From an uncultured Lentisphaeria bacterium (GTDB taxonomy: Bacteria; Verrucomicrobiota; Lentisphaeria; Victivallales; Victivallaceae), in contig CASFVA010000009.1 of NCBI GenBank assembly GCA_949298075.1, positions 92,295-156,294 of the forward strand: DNA of 64,000 bases, written 5' to 3'. Position numbers and translations under genes: made by a program. This document shows positions 34,828-44,859 of the stretch, in pieces (the stretch's first letter is position 1; each line of letters starts with the position of its first letter). The notes below the pieces were generated by a model. The model was given only the letters and a program-made list of their open reading frames with translations. It ran no database searches and was not told where the DNA came from.

Positions 34828-35892
34828 ATGACAGCACGAAAATCCGCTCCGGCGCCCGCCGTCGTCGTTGCGATGTCCGGCGGAGTTGACTCCTCGGTCG
34901 TCGCCGCCCTGGCGGTTCAGCGCGGCTGCCGGGTCATCGGTGCAACCCTGAATCTGTCGGAGGACGAAACGCCACCCGATCCGGCGGCGGCCCGGATCGC
35001 GGCCCGGCTCGGCATTGAACACCATTACCTCGACCGCCGGAGGGCTTTCCGGGACCGCGTGATCGTACCGGCCGCTCTCGAATATGCCGCCGGCCGCACT
35101 CCCAACCCCTGCTGTGAATGCAATTTCGCGCTGAAATTCACGGAATTGCTCGATTTTGCCGCTCAAACCGGTGCAGAAAAGGTGTTGACCGGTCATTACG
35201 CCAGACTGGATACCGCTTCCGGGAAGCCGGTCCTGAGCCGGGGAGCCGACCGCCGCAAGGACCAGAGCTATTTTCTCTACCGGCTGACTCCGGACCAGCT
35301 GCACCGGATCGATTTTCCACTGGCGGAGCTGGATAAAGCCACCGTCCGCCGGCTTGCCGCCGCAGCCGGACTCGAGTGCGCCGAACGGGCTGACAGTCAG
35401 GATGTCTGCTTCGCCGTTCCCGGCGAAAACTGCGGTGAAACTCTGCGCCGCCGGGCCGGACTGCCAGCCCGGACCGGACGCTTTCTCCACGCCGGACGGG
35501 TGGTCGGCACCCACACCGGAGTCCACCAGTTCACCATCGGCCAGCGGCAGGGCCTCGGCGTCGCCCTCGGCCGGCCCGCCTACATCGCCGCCATTGATCC
35601 GGACTCCGGCGACATTGAACTGGTCACGGAACCCGGACCGCTGTTCAGCCGGTCGTTCCGGATCACCGATCAGAACTGGCAGGGCGAACCGCCGGAAGGC
35701 GGCCAGTACGAGGTCCAGGTGCGCTACCGGAGTCCGGCAGTGCCCTGCCGGATTGAACCCGGCGACGGATTCAGCCTGATCTTTCCCGCCGTGCCACTCC
35801 GGGCGGTAACTCCGGGTCAGGCCGGTGTCATCTACCGGGGCGACCGCCTCATCGGAGGCGGCGTCATTACCGGAGTCGAACCATGCTGCTGA
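34828..35892 (+). CDS. mnmA: tRNA-specific 2-thiouridylase
   Basis: 354 residues; the start MTARKSAPAPA has CAGGAG upstream. It thiolates U34 of Lys, Glu and Gln tRNAs. The PP-loop is VVAMSGGVDSSV. The catalytic cysteines are Cys98 (in NPCCECNFALKF) and Cys194 (in DSQDVCFAVPGE). HQFTIGQRQGLGVALG and the C-terminal beta-barrel follow. Length is normal. It overlaps rlmH by ten bases, so two RNA-modification genes form one unit. Confidence 0.96.
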   Translation: MTARKSAPAPAVVVAMSGGVDSSVVAALAVQRGCRVIGATLNLSEDETPPDPAAARIAARLGIEHHYLDRRRAFRDRVIVPAALEYAAGRTPNPCCECNFALKFTELLDFAAQTGAEKVLTGHYARLDTASGKPVLSRGADRRKDQSYFLYRLTPDQLHRIDFPLAELDKATVRRLAAAAGLECAERADSQDVCFAVPGENCGETLRRRAGLPARTGRFLHAGRVVGTHTGVHQFTIGQRQGLGVALGRPAYIAAIDPDSGDIELVTEPGPLFSRSFRITDQNWQGEPPEGGQYEVQVRYRSPAVPCRIEPGDGFSLIFPAVPLRAVTPGQAGVIYRGDRLIGGGVITGVEPCC

Positions 35893-36323
35893 AACTGATT
35901 GCCGTCGGCCGGCTCAAAGACCGGGCGCTCGCCGGAAAATGCGCCGATTACATCCGGCGCCTTACCGGCGGCGGACGCAAATTCGAACTCGTCGAACTGC
36001 CAGACTCCGGCGTTGAAAGCGAAGGCGACGCCATGCTCCGCGAACTCGACCGTGAACGCCACAGCGCCATAGTGGTGCTGACCGAGGAGGGACGGGAATT
36101 TTCCAGCCTCGAACTCGCCCAGTGGCTCCGGAAGCTCGACCGTAAAGCGGTGTTCATCATCGGCGGCCCTTTCGGCATCGCCCCTGCCGTGAAGCGGCGG
36201 GCCGACCTGCTCTGGTCGCTCTCACGCCTCACGTTCCCCCATGAAATCGCCCGTCTGCTCTGTGTCGAGCAGCTTTACCGCGCCGCCGACATCGCACGGG
36301 GGGGGAGCTACCACCACCAGTAA
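35883..36323 (+). CDS. rlmH: 23S rRNA (pseudouridine1915-N3)-methyltransferase
   Basis: 146 residues (family about 155). SPOUT-fold methyltransferase that modifies helix 69 of 23S rRNA. Motifs: KLIAVGRLKDRALAGKCADY, VVLTEEGREFSSLELAQWL, the cofactor knot FIIGGPFGIAPAVK, and the C-terminal LTFPHEIARLLCVEQLYRA. CCGGAG within the end of mnmA serves as ribosome-binding site. Its usual C-terminal His/Tyr tail ends here as GGSYHHQ, giving a complete protein. Confidence 0.95.
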   Translation: MLLKLIAVGRLKDRALAGKCADYIRRLTGGGRKFELVELPDSGVESEGDAMLRELDRERHSAIVVLTEEGREFSSLELAQWLRKLDRKAVFIIGGPFGIAPAVKRRADLLWSLSRLTFPHEIARLLCVEQLYRAADIARGGSYHHQ

Positions 36324-36378
36324 CCGGATTAAGCTTTCCGGTCCGCGGCCGGAGCGGTCAGGCGGCTTTCCGGCGCGG

Positions 36379-36407
36379 TTGCAAAATCCGGCAACCGGTG
36401 TTATATT
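36379..36407 (+). promoter_or_regulatory. Promoter of the GH5-like gene
   Basis: TTGCAA (36379-36384), 17-base spacer, TATATT (36402-36407), followed by a GGAGG ribosome-binding site before the ATG at 36437. Confidence 0.65.
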
Positions 36408-36436
36408 GCCACCAATTCCAATAACCGGAGGCCGCC

Positions 36437-39400
36437 ATGCTCAATCGCCATATTATCCGGACAGCACTGCTGCTGTCGCCGCTCTGCCATCTCTTCGCCT
36501 GGCCCGCAGGAATTGAGGTTGATCCGGCCAATGGTTCGCTCACCGTTGGCGAACTCTCCGCCGCAGTTCAGATTTTCAATCCGGAGTGGAGGATCACCCA
36601 CCAGCGCAAACACCTGGAGTCCCCGGCTCCGAACTATCCGAAAACCGGAGAACGCAGCTACGAGTACCGCGGCGTTTACCCGACCGAAGCCGGCGGAAGC
36701 TTTCTTTTCAGTGAAACGGTGACCCAGACCGCACCGGATGCCATCACCGCTGAATTCAAACTCGCGGCCCGGAAGGAACCGGTGCCCTGCAAGCTCATCG
36801 CCCTGGTCATCAATCTGCCCCTTGAACAGTTCGCCGCGGACAATCTTAAAATCAACCGGAAACCAATCCGTCTTGAACAAAGCCGAACCTTCAAAAAAGT
36901 CCGGGAAGTCGAGCTGATCCACCAGGGCTGGCGCCTGGTCTTTTCCGGCGATTTCAGCGTGGCGCTGGCCGACCAGCGCCAGTATAAAATGCAGAGTTTC
37001 GCCCTGCGTTTTTTATTTTCACCGCAATCCGGAAACATCCGCGAAAGCAACCTGAAACTGCGGATCACCTCATCCGCGTTCGGCATGTCCCCCCTCGCGC
37101 CGGAGCCCGGCGCCGCCCCCGGAATCCTGCGCGGAGCCGAAGCCGCCGCCGCCCTCAAACGGGTCGGACACCCCGGCGGCAACTGGTCCTGCGGCGGCAT
37201 CCGGTTTGAGCTGCCCGCCAAATCCTGTCCCGACCGCGCAGTACTGCAAATCGGCGACGGCAGAGAGGTCCGTCTGAGCGTTCCGCCTGACAGCGGACGC
37301 CAGCTTTACCTGCTCCACCGGGCGGAACCCGGCGCCCGCCCCCGCATCGAAGCGGTCTGCGCCGATGGCTCAGTCCAGGGCATCGAACCGGCCGCCGGCC
37401 GGGATTTCGGGTTTGACAATCCGCCGGTGCGACTTGCCAATGCCGCGGTGGCGGCGGCGGGCAAAGAACGTACGCCGCTGTACCTCAGCATGTTTGACCT
37501 GTCCGGAGAACCGACGGAAATCAAACTCGCCAACACCGGCAGCAGTTCCTGGCTGGTGACCGGAATCACCGTTGCCCGGAACCGGGTGACCGTCGATAAA
37601 CTCCCCAGCGTGACTTTTTTCGACGTCGACCGGAACTGGGCGCCGCTGGATCGCTGGCTGCCGGCCCGGCCCGGATCGGTACTGGACTTTTCCGGATGGA
37701 ATGACGCTCCCGCCGGTAAATACGGCCGGATCATCACCGACGCCGACGGACACTTCATCACCTCTGATCCGCCGCGCCGCCGCCAGCGTTTTTTCGGCGC
37801 CAACCTCTGCTTTTCCGCTCACACCCTGGCAAACGCCGACGCTGAAAAACTCGCTTACGAACTGGCATCACTCGGCTACAACGCAGTGCGGTTCCACCAC
37901 TTCGACAATCAGCTCGCCATCGACGCCAACCATTTTGACGCTTATCAGCTCGACCGCCTCGATTATCTCTTCCACTGCATGAAAAAACGCGGAATCTATG
38001 TCACCATCGACCTTTATTGCAGTCGGAAACTGCGTCCGCATGAACTGCCTGACGCCCCTCTGCGGGAGGGATTCGCTCTCAAAGCCCTGACTCCGGTGTC
38101 GGCGGCGGCCCGGGACAACTGGAAATCTTTCGCCCGGCAGCTGCTCACCCACGTCAATCCCTACACCGGCCTGAGCTGGGGCGAAGATCCGGCGCTATTC
38201 GGAGTCTCTCTGCTCAACGAGAGCATTGCCTTCGTAAACCTTAAAGATGAAAAACTCGCCCTGTACCTGGAAAAATACCGGGACTGGCTCGTGCGGAATA
38301 AAATGCCGGTGCCCGACCCGCTCCGCCCTGAAGGTGAATCGTTCACGAGATTCATCATCGCCGCTGAAAAGGCCAAAACCGCTGAACTGAGCAGTTTTCT
38401 GCGCAATGAACTCGGTTACCGCGGCCTCATCACCGAATACAATTACGGCGTGGCGCCGCTGCTGGCCGAACTGCGCGCCGATCTCGCCTGGGTTGACATG
38501 CATACCTACTGGGATCACCCGAAATTCACTCCGGGACGCCGCTGGAGTCTGCCCTATCTCCACCATCAAAAAAGCGCCATTCTCTCCGAAACCGGTGCTC
38601 CGCTGACTATCGCCCGCACCCGCATGTTCGGCAAACCGTTCACCGTCAGCGAGATCAATTACGTCTATCCCAACGCCTACCGGGCGGAATCCGGTCCGCT
38701 GGTCGGCGCGGTCGCCGGCTTGCAGGACTGGGATGGCGTCTTCCGTTTCGCCTGGGCCCACAGCGATGACACCGTCCGCCACGAGCGCGGTCCGGAACGT
38801 TTCAATATCGCAAACGATCCCCTCTCCCAGCTCGCCGAGCGGGTCACCGGACTGCTGTGGCGGCGCGGAGCGGTGTCTCCGGCTCCGGGCCTGCTCGCCT
38901 GGCCGTATTCAGATGACGATTTCAAGGGCATCAAAACTTTCGCCAGCAATAAAATCCCCGCCGATTTTGAACGTCTGGCCCTGTTCTGCCGGATCGGACG
39001 TCTGCCGGCCGACGGCAGCTTTGAAGGAGTCAAACCGCTGGATCCGGCCGGTTTTCCGGATCGGATGCCGGCGGTCAGCAAGTTTCTGAATGCGGCGGCC
39101 GAGACCTCCGAAACCGGTGAAATTGTCCGCAACCTGACCGGGAAATCCCTGCGGGTGGTCACGCCCGCCGTCGAAAGCCTCGCTTTTCATCACGGCGCCC
39201 TCTCCGGACACCACCTGCTGGTATTCGACGGCACTCCGGGATTTCAGGTGGTGACCGCCGCCGCGCTCGACGACAAGCCGCTGGCGGAGAGCTCCCGGAT
39301 TCTGGTCATCCATCAGAGCGACGTGCTCAACCGCCAGATCCGCTTTGCTTCGGCAGACCGCAAAATCGTGGAGGACTGGGGAGACAATCAGGCCGGACTG

Positions 39401-39631
39401 CTGATCCGCCGTGCCACCGCCACCGCCGAACTGAATCTGACGGATCCCGCCGCCTGCCGGGTGGAGGCGCTCGCTCCCGACGGCAACGTCAAAGGAACGA
39501 TTCCAGTCCAGACCGGCAAAAACTTTCTGCGCTTCCGGCTGGACACCTCACAACTCGGAGGAACCATGCTTTATCTGGTATCACGACCGCAGCCTGACGG
39601 TGCCGGGGCTGCCTCCGGACCGGAAAATTAA
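36437..39631 (+). CDS. Large secreted clan-A glycoside hydrolase (GH5-like)
   Basis: 1064 residues with a signal peptide (HIIRTALLLSPLCHLFAW). The first 420 residues are beta-rich. A TIM-barrel domain starts near 440 (RRQRFFGANLCFSAHTLA; GYNAVRFHHFDNQLA). Glu595 in SLLNESIAF fits the acid/base after strand 4, and Glu739 in FTVSEINYVYPNAYRAE fits the strand-7 nucleophile; VDMHTYWDHP lies between. The C-terminal 300 residues look like accessory beta domains. Such proteins cleave beta-mannans, beta-galactans or other marine or plant glycans; substrate not readable. It is followed by a heparinase II/III-like lyase gene. Confidence 0.75.
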   Translation: MLNRHIIRTALLLSPLCHLFAWPAGIEVDPANGSLTVGELSAAVQIFNPEWRITHQRKHLESPAPNYPKTGERSYEYRGVYPTEAGGSFLFSETVTQTAPDAITAEFKLAARKEPVPCKLIALVINLPLEQFAADNLKINRKPIRLEQSRTFKKVREVELIHQGWRLVFSGDFSVALADQRQYKMQSFALRFLFSPQSGNIRESNLKLRITSSAFGMSPLAPEPGAAPGILRGAEAAAALKRVGHPGGNWSCGGIRFELPAKSCPDRAVLQIGDGREVRLSVPPDSGRQLYLLHRAEPGARPRIEAVCADGSVQGIEPAAGRDFGFDNPPVRLANAAVAAAGKERTPLYLSMFDLSGEPTEIKLANTGSSSWLVTGITVARNRVTVDKLPSVTFFDVDRNWAPLDRWLPARPGSVLDFSGWNDAPAGKYGRIITDADGHFITSDPPRRRQRFFGANLCFSAHTLANADAEKLAYELASLGYNAVRFHHFDNQLAIDANHFDAYQLDRLDYLFHCMKKRGIYVTIDLYCSRKLRPHELPDAPLREGFALKALTPVSAAARDNWKSFARQLLTHVNPYTGLSWGEDPALFGVSLLNESIAFVNLKDEKLALYLEKYRDWLVRNKMPVPDPLRPEGESFTRFIIAAEKAKTAELSSFLRNELGYRGLITEYNYGVAPLLAELRADLAWVDMHTYWDHPKFTPGRRWSLPYLHHQKSAILSETGAPLTIARTRMFGKPFTVSEINYVYPNAYRAESGPLVGAVAGLQDWDGVFRFAWAHSDDTVRHERGPERFNIANDPLSQLAERVTGLLWRRGAVSPAPGLLAWPYSDDDFKGIKTFASNKIPADFERLALFCRIGRLPADGSFEGVKPLDPAGFPDRMPAVSKFLNAAAETSETGEIVRNLTGKSLRVVTPAVESLAFHHGALSGHHLLVFDGTPGFQVVTAAALDDKPLAESSRILVIHQSDVLNRQIRFASADRKIVEDWGDNQAGLLIRRATATAELNLTDPAACRVEALAPDGNVKGTIPVQTGKNFLRFRLDTSQLGGTMLYLVSRPQPDGAGAASGPEN

Positions 39632-39762
39632 TGCCCGGTCTGCTGGCGAAGTATTGCGAACATGCTATATTATTTAGAAATACCCGGAAAACGAACCATC
39701 AGAAAAACACCGCCGGCGGACAGCCGCCGGTCAATCTGAAACAGCAACGGAAACCTGTATTC

Positions 39763-41658
39763 ATGAAACAAATTCTGATCACTACTCTGACCGCCGCGTG
39801 CATTGGCACTCAGCTCTGTGCCGAAACCCCTTTTCCGCCGGCCCGGGCCGACCAGGTTGAACCGGAGGATATGAAACGGCTTCAGACCGAACATCCACGG
39901 CTGTTTCTCACTGATTTCAAACTGCTGACCGACAATTATCACAACACCGGACCGGGACGAAAAATCGGCGACCGCGTCATCCATAACGCCGAGCTGCTGC
40001 TGAAAGTCGCACCGGAAAAGCGGCACAAAACCGGCCGCCGGCTGCTCACGGTTTCGCGCAATGTCCTCCATCGCATCACCAACCTCGCGGTTGCCTCCCG
40101 CCTCACCGGCGACCGCCGCTTCATTGACCGCGCCCGTCAGGAACTCCTGGCCGTCTGCGCCTTCAAAGACTGGAATCCCGACCATTTTCTCGATGTGGCT
40201 GAAATGACGCTCGCAGTCGCCATCGGCTATGACTGGCTGTATGAATTCCTGACGCCGGATGAACGCGAAACCATCGCCGGCGCCATTGTCAACCTCGGGC
40301 TCAAGCCATCCCTGAAAGGCAAAAACTGGTGGGTGAACGGCACCAATAACTGGTGCCAGGTCTGCCATGCCGGCATCACCGCCGGAGCTCTCGCGGTCTG
40401 GGAGCGCGATCCGGAACTCGCCCGCGCCATCATCAACCGGGCCCTGGCCAACATTCCCCGGGTAATGAACATCTCCTACTCCGGAAACGGAGCTTATCCG
40501 GAAGGCTGTGGCTACTGGAGTTACGGCACCAATTACAATGTGGTGCTGATCGCCATGCTTGAGGCCGCATTCGGCACCGCTTTCGGGCTTGGCGACTATC
40601 AGGGACTGCCCGCCAGCGGCGACTTCATTCAGGCCTGCAGCACTCCGTCGCGTCACGCCTATTCCTACGCCGACAACGGCCGCGCCGATCCCGGATTCAC
40701 CTTCGCCACGCTCTGGATCATCAGCCGCTACAACAAACCGCAGCTTTTCAACCACAATCTGGAGTCACAATTCAGCAAGTACGTGTCCGACCGACCCCGC
40801 CAGGTCCGGCATTCCCAGCGTCTGCTCCCGCTGGCGGTGATTTACGCCGACCGGCTCCCGGAAGCGGCGGCCACCGACGGACCGACGCTCTACAGCAGCG
40901 GGGCGGAGGCCAAAGTGCCCCTGGTTATCATGCGCAGCGACTGGTCCCGAAATTCCTCCTGGCTGGGCATGAAAGGCGGCATCGCCGGCGCCAGCCACGG
41001 CCACATGGATTCCGGCAGTTTCACCGCCGAAATCAACGGAGTCCCGGTGGCCATTGACCTGGGGGCGGAAAATTACAACAAAATCGAACAGCTCGGCCTC
41101 TCTCTCTGGGACCTCAAACCCGGCAGCGACCGCTGGAAAATTTTCCGGATCGGAGCAGAGAGCCACAACATCGCCCGGTTCGACCGCGCCGTTCCGGACG
41201 TCACCGGCCGGGGTGAACTGGCCGGAATCAGCGAAAATGCCGACGGCTCCCGTTCCGCCTGCTTTGACCTCGCCGCACCGTACAAAGGCCAGGTGACGTC
41301 ATTCATCCGCACCGGAACCCTGCATAAAGACGGCTCCGTCACCATCACCGACCGGATCAGCGGCGCCCGTCCCGGAGCACTCTATTCCTGGCAGCTGTGC
41401 ACCCCCCTCGAAGTCGAAGCCATCCAGGACAACATCATCACGCTCAAGGGTCCTTCCAGCCGCCGCTTCATGCTGACCGGCGTTCCGGAATCCGGCCGCT
41501 GGCGGGCAGTGCCGGCCACAGAGCTGATGCAGCCGTACGATGCGCCCAATCGCGGCGTTTCCATGCTGTATTTTGAACTCAAAACTCCGGGATCAGGCGA
41601 GCTGGAAACTCGAATCGATCTGAGCGAGATTGCTAAGAAAACGGCTTCCCAATCCTGA
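39763..41658 (+). CDS. Heparinase II/III-family polysaccharide lyase
   Basis: 631 residues from MKQILITTLTAAC, a signal peptide; the ribosome-binding site is weak (ACGGAA). The N-terminal half is an alpha/alpha toroid: HPRLFLTDFKLLTDNYH, DWNPDHFLDVAEMTLAVAIGYDWLYE, and NNWCQVCHAGITAGALA. The C-terminal half has the heparinase II/III beta-sandwich hallmark ASHGHMDSGSFTAEINGVP with AIDLGAENY, where the His is a likely metal or catalytic ligand. It probably eliminates at uronic-acid linkages of an acidic glycan, outside the cell or in the periplasm. The neighbouring GH5-like enzyme suggests a shared polysaccharide target. A TATATT at 39666-39671 might be its own weak promoter. Confidence 0.82.
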   Translation: MKQILITTLTAACIGTQLCAETPFPPARADQVEPEDMKRLQTEHPRLFLTDFKLLTDNYHNTGPGRKIGDRVIHNAELLLKVAPEKRHKTGRRLLTVSRNVLHRITNLAVASRLTGDRRFIDRARQELLAVCAFKDWNPDHFLDVAEMTLAVAIGYDWLYEFLTPDERETIAGAIVNLGLKPSLKGKNWWVNGTNNWCQVCHAGITAGALAVWERDPELARAIINRALANIPRVMNISYSGNGAYPEGCGYWSYGTNYNVVLIAMLEAAFGTAFGLGDYQGLPASGDFIQACSTPSRHAYSYADNGRADPGFTFATLWIISRYNKPQLFNHNLESQFSKYVSDRPRQVRHSQRLLPLAVIYADRLPEAAATDGPTLYSSGAEAKVPLVIMRSDWSRNSSWLGMKGGIAGASHGHMDSGSFTAEINGVPVAIDLGAENYNKIEQLGLSLWDLKPGSDRWKIFRIGAESHNIARFDRAVPDVTGRGELAGISENADGSRSACFDLAAPYKGQVTSFIRTGTLHKDGSVTITDRISGARPGALYSWQLCTPLEVEAIQDNIITLKGPSSRRFMLTGVPESGRWRAVPATELMQPYDAPNRGVSMLYFELKTPGSGELETRIDLSEIAKKTASQS

Positions 41659-41663
41659 TCTGA

Positions 41664-43400
41664 ATGCGGGAAACACTGTTTATGGACACCTTTCGGCTCA
41701 CCCGGTTCAGCGGCAGCCCCCGGTTTCAACTGGGGGCGGCGGCGGTTTTCGCAGTGCTGATTTTCTTCGTGAACCTCGGCAGCGACGGCATGTACGCCCC
41801 CCAGGAGGGACGCACCGCCATCATCACCCGCAACATGCTGATCAGCCACAATTACCTGGATATGACCGTGCCCGGCGGCGTACCCTATGAAAAACCGGTC
41901 GGGCACTACTGGCTGTGTCTCCCCCTTGCCGCCGCATTCGGCCTGGACGGCGAGCCGGTCACTTCGGCTTCGGAATGGGCGCTGAGACTGCCCTCGGCTC
42001 TTTCGGCACTGATCGCCGTAGCGGCGGCCGCCGTTCTCGCCGCCCGGATTTACGGAACCCGGTGCGCCGCCATCACCATGGTGGTGCTCAGCTCCATGGC
42101 CACTTTTGCCAACCTCGGCCGCGTTGCCCACATCGATATGCCGCTGGCCGCCGCCTACATTCTGGCGATGCTCTGCCTCTATCTGGGATATTTCGAACGG
42201 CGTCGGGCCAATGCGTGGCTGTACGGCTTTTATGCCCTGCTCGGCTGGGGCATGGTGCTCAAAGGACCGGTGCCGGTGATTCTGGCCGGGCTGACCGTGC
42301 TGCTGATGGCCATCCGGGAGCGATCCTGGCGGATGCTTCTCGACCTGCGCCCTTTTTCCGGTGCGCTGGTGTTCCTGGCGGTGGCCCTGCCCTGGTATGT
42401 GGCGGAAAACTTCCGGACCGACGGTGCGTTTTTCAATGAATTCATCATCAACCAGAACCTCCGCCGCTTCACCGGAATCGGATCCACCTACCGCAACGGC
42501 GAGCGGATGTCGTATTTCTACTATTTCCCGAAGCTCTTCGCCGGCGCCCTGCCATGGTCGATCTTTCTGGTGATCGGAGTGATTGCCATGTTCAGGCGGG
42601 TGATCCGGCTGCAGTTCCGGCGGGAAAGCTGTTATCTGATTTTCATGGTCGCGGGAGCTTTCGTCTTCTTTTCGCTCTCGGCCCTCAAACGCGGTGACTA
42701 CCTGCTGCCGATTTATCCGGCTCTGGCCATCCTCATTGCCCGCATCATCGAACTCGGAGCGGAACGTCTGCCGGCCCTGCACCGGGGCTGGATCGCGGTC
42801 TGGGGCGCCATTGCCGCCCTGCTGGCGGCGGCGACCGTGCTCATTCTGACCGGAGTCATCGGCAACGTCGGAACCAAGGTCGCCAACCGGGAATGGCGGT
42901 TCATGTCCCGGCGCGACGGCATGAACACGGTAATGTTCTGTGATTTTGCCGTCGAACACGCCGCGCTGCTGATCGCAGCGGCGGCTGCGACCGCACTTCT
43001 GCTGCTGATCTTCGGGCGGCTGCTTGCCCGCCGGCGCAATTTCGCGGCTTTCGCGCTGCTGGCGGTGCTGGTACTGGCGCTTTTCAGCTTTTACCACGCG
43101 GTGCTCCAGCCCGGCACCGATCGTCTGAAAACGGTCAAGCCGCTGGTGCGCGAAGCGGCGGCGCTGCTGCCGCCGGGAGCCCGGGTGCTCTACCTGGGCG
43201 ACTTCAACACGGAGCTGATTTATTTTGTCAATCATCCCTACGGCACCAGTCCGGAGGAAATTTCCGGCGTCGACTTCATTTTTGCCACCCCGGAATGGTT
43301 TGCGAGCCAGTCTCCCGCATTCCGGACCGCCTGGAGTGTGCGCCTGGTCACTCCGGAGGGACACCATTACCCGGCGGTGCTGCTGTGTCGGGTGAAATGA
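41664..43400 (+). CDS. GT39/ArnT-like membrane glycosyltransferase
   Basis: 578 residues, about twelve membrane segments; a start at MDTFRL (41682) is equally possible because neither has a strong ribosome-binding site. The first external loop contains MYAPQEGRTAIITRNML, with the acidic residue needed in this class, and VPYEKPVGHYWLCLP, the usual KPPL-YWL region. It is likely to move a sugar from undecaprenyl phosphate to lipid A, a protein or a surface polymer. The C-terminal soluble domain begins near 480. It starts five bases after the lyase stop and ends exactly one base before the thiC -35 box. Confidence 0.85.
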   Translation: MRETLFMDTFRLTRFSGSPRFQLGAAAVFAVLIFFVNLGSDGMYAPQEGRTAIITRNMLISHNYLDMTVPGGVPYEKPVGHYWLCLPLAAAFGLDGEPVTSASEWALRLPSALSALIAVAAAAVLAARIYGTRCAAITMVVLSSMATFANLGRVAHIDMPLAAAYILAMLCLYLGYFERRRANAWLYGFYALLGWGMVLKGPVPVILAGLTVLLMAIRERSWRMLLDLRPFSGALVFLAVALPWYVAENFRTDGAFFNEFIINQNLRRFTGIGSTYRNGERMSYFYYFPKLFAGALPWSIFLVIGVIAMFRRVIRLQFRRESCYLIFMVAGAFVFFSLSALKRGDYLLPIYPALAILIARIIELGAERLPALHRGWIAVWGAIAALLAAATVLILTGVIGNVGTKVANREWRFMSRRDGMNTVMFCDFAVEHAALLIAAAAATALLLLIFGRLLARRRNFAAFALLAVLVLALFSFYHAVLQPGTDRLKTVKPLVREAAALLPPGARVLYLGDFNTELIYFVNHPYGTSPEEISGVDFIFATPEWFASQSPAFRTAWSVRLVTPEGHHYPAVLLCRVK

Positions 43401-43429
43401 TTGACAAATCTCCCCGTCGCTGATATATT
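43401..43429 (+). promoter_or_regulatory. thiC promoter
   Basis: TTGACA (43401-43406), 17-base spacer, TATATT (43424-43429). Only 46 bases separate the -10 from the thiC ATG, too little for a TPP riboswitch, and no THI-box motif is present. Confidence 0.8.
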
Positions 43430-43475
43430 ATCAGATTGACTGAAACGTTCATTCTTTGCAGTTTAAGGAAATCGC

Positions 43476-44777
43476 ATGTCTACCCAGAACACCACGCAGC
43501 TGTTGCGTGCCGCCGCCGGCGAAATCACTCCGGAAATCGCCCGGGTGGCTGAACTGGAGTACCGGAGTCCGGAAGAGGTCCGCGCCGGAGTAGCCGCCGG
43601 CCGCATTGTGATTCCGGCCAATATCAACCACCAGTCGCTGCAGGCCGTCGGCATCGGCCGGCTGCTGCGCACCAAAATCAACGCCAACATTGGCAATTCG
43701 GCGCTGTCAAGCTGTCCGCGCCAGGAGCTGGAAAAACTTCATAACGCGCTGAAATACGGCGCTGACACCGTCATGGATCTCAGCACCGGCGGCGACCTTG
43801 ATCTGATCCGCAGCCGGATCATCGCCGCCAGTCCGGCCCCGATCGGCACCGTACCGGTCTACGAGGCGCTGGCGGCGGCGGGCGGCGCTGAAAATCTCAC
43901 CGACGACCTGATCCTTGACGTGATTGAAAAACAGGCCAGGCAGGGCGTCGATTACATCACCATTCACTCGGGCATTCTGCTGCGCCATCTGGATGCGGCG
44001 CGGGACCGGATGCTGCGCATTGTCAGCCGGGGCGGTTCGATTCTGGCCCGCCGTATGCGCGAAACCGGTGTTGAAAATCCCTTTTACCGCAATTTCGACC
44101 GCATTCTGGAAATCTGCCGCCGCTACGACGTGACGTTGTCGCTGGGCGACGGCATGCGGCCGGGCTGTCTGGCCGATGCCAGCGACCGGGCGCAGTTCGC
44201 CGAACTGGAAGTGCTGGGCGAGCTGGTGCGCCGCAGCCGGGCCGCCGGAGTCCAGGCCATGGTCGAGGGGCCCGGGCACATTCCGATGGATGAGATCGAA
44301 ATGAACATGAAACGCGAACAGGAACTCTGTGACGATGCGCCGTTTTATGTACTCGGACCGGTGGTGGTGGACTGCGCCCCGGGTTACGACCATATTTCCA
44401 GCGGCATCGGAGCGGCTATGGCCGCAATGCACGGCGCCGCCATGCTCTGCTACGTCACGCCCAAGGAGCACCTCGGACTGCCTAATGCCGAAGATGTCCG
44501 CAACGGCGTCATTGCCTACAAGATTGCCGCTCATGCCGCGGATATCGCGCTCAAACGACCGCATGCCCGGGACCGCGACGACGCCATCAGCCGCGCCCGT
44601 GCCGATTTCGACTGGGAGCGCCAGTTCGAATACGCGCTGGATCCCGACCGGGCCCGGGAGCTGCGCGCTGAAGCCCTGGCCGAAAGCGGCAAACCTGCCG
44701 ACCATGATCAACACGCCCAGTACTGCACCATGTGCGGTCCGGACTTCTGTTCAATGCGAATCAGTAAAGAGCTGTGA
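43476..44777 (+). CDS. thiC: Phosphomethylpyrimidine synthase
   Basis: 433 residues, the short form without the long N-terminal extension of E. coli ThiC. A radical-SAM enzyme that rearranges aminoimidazole ribotide to HMP phosphate, the pyrimidine of thiamine. Conserved blocks: [56 protein letters not shown] and [13 protein letters not shown]. The C-terminal iron-sulfur motif is CTMCGPDFC (Cx2Cx4C). AAGGAA precedes the start. It is monocistronic between the promoter at 43401 and the terminator at 44801. Oxygen-sensitive chemistry fits an anaerobe. Confidence 0.97.
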   Translation: MSTQNTTQLLRAAAGEITPEIARVAELEYRSPEEVRAGVAAGRIVIPANINHQSLQAVGIGRLLRTKINANIGNSALSSCPRQELEKLHNALKYGADTVMDLSTGGDLDLIRSRIIAASPAPIGTVPVYEALAAAGGAENLTDDLILDVIEKQARQGVDYITIHSGILLRHLDAARDRMLRIVSRGGSILARRMRETGVENPFYRNFDRILEICRRYDVTLSLGDGMRPGCLADASDRAQFAELEVLGELVRRSRAAGVQAMVEGPGHIPMDEIEMNMKREQELCDDAPFYVLGPVVVDCAPGYDHISSGIGAAMAAMHGAAMLCYVTPKEHLGLPNAEDVRNGVIAYKIAAHAADIALKRPHARDRDDAISRARADFDWERQFEYALDPDRARELRAEALAESGKPADHDQHAQYCTMCGPDFCSMRISKEL

Positions 44778-44800
44778 CCGCCGGCCGGCGGCATGAGAAA

Positions 44801-44840
44801 ACCGTCCGTTCCGGATGCCCGGAGCGGACGGTTCGTTTTT
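44801..44840 (+). terminator. thiC terminator
   Basis: A 14-base stem with one G-T mismatch (44801-44814 with 44819-44832, ATGC loop) followed by TCGTTTTT. It lies 24 bases after thiC and before the end of the convergent DUF1015 gene. Confidence 0.85.
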
Positions 44841-44859
44841 ATCCGGAGTTGCGCCGTCC

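Noticed and set aside
36324..36436. rlmH running on into the GH5-like gene as one operon
   Set aside because: A good promoter at 36379-36407 and a 113-base gap argue for separate initiation, although readthrough cannot be excluded.
41382..43367. A 661-residue antisense frame over the GT39 gene
   Set aside because: Low-complexity His/Gln/Arg-rich translation typical of the complement of a membrane-protein gene; no domain.
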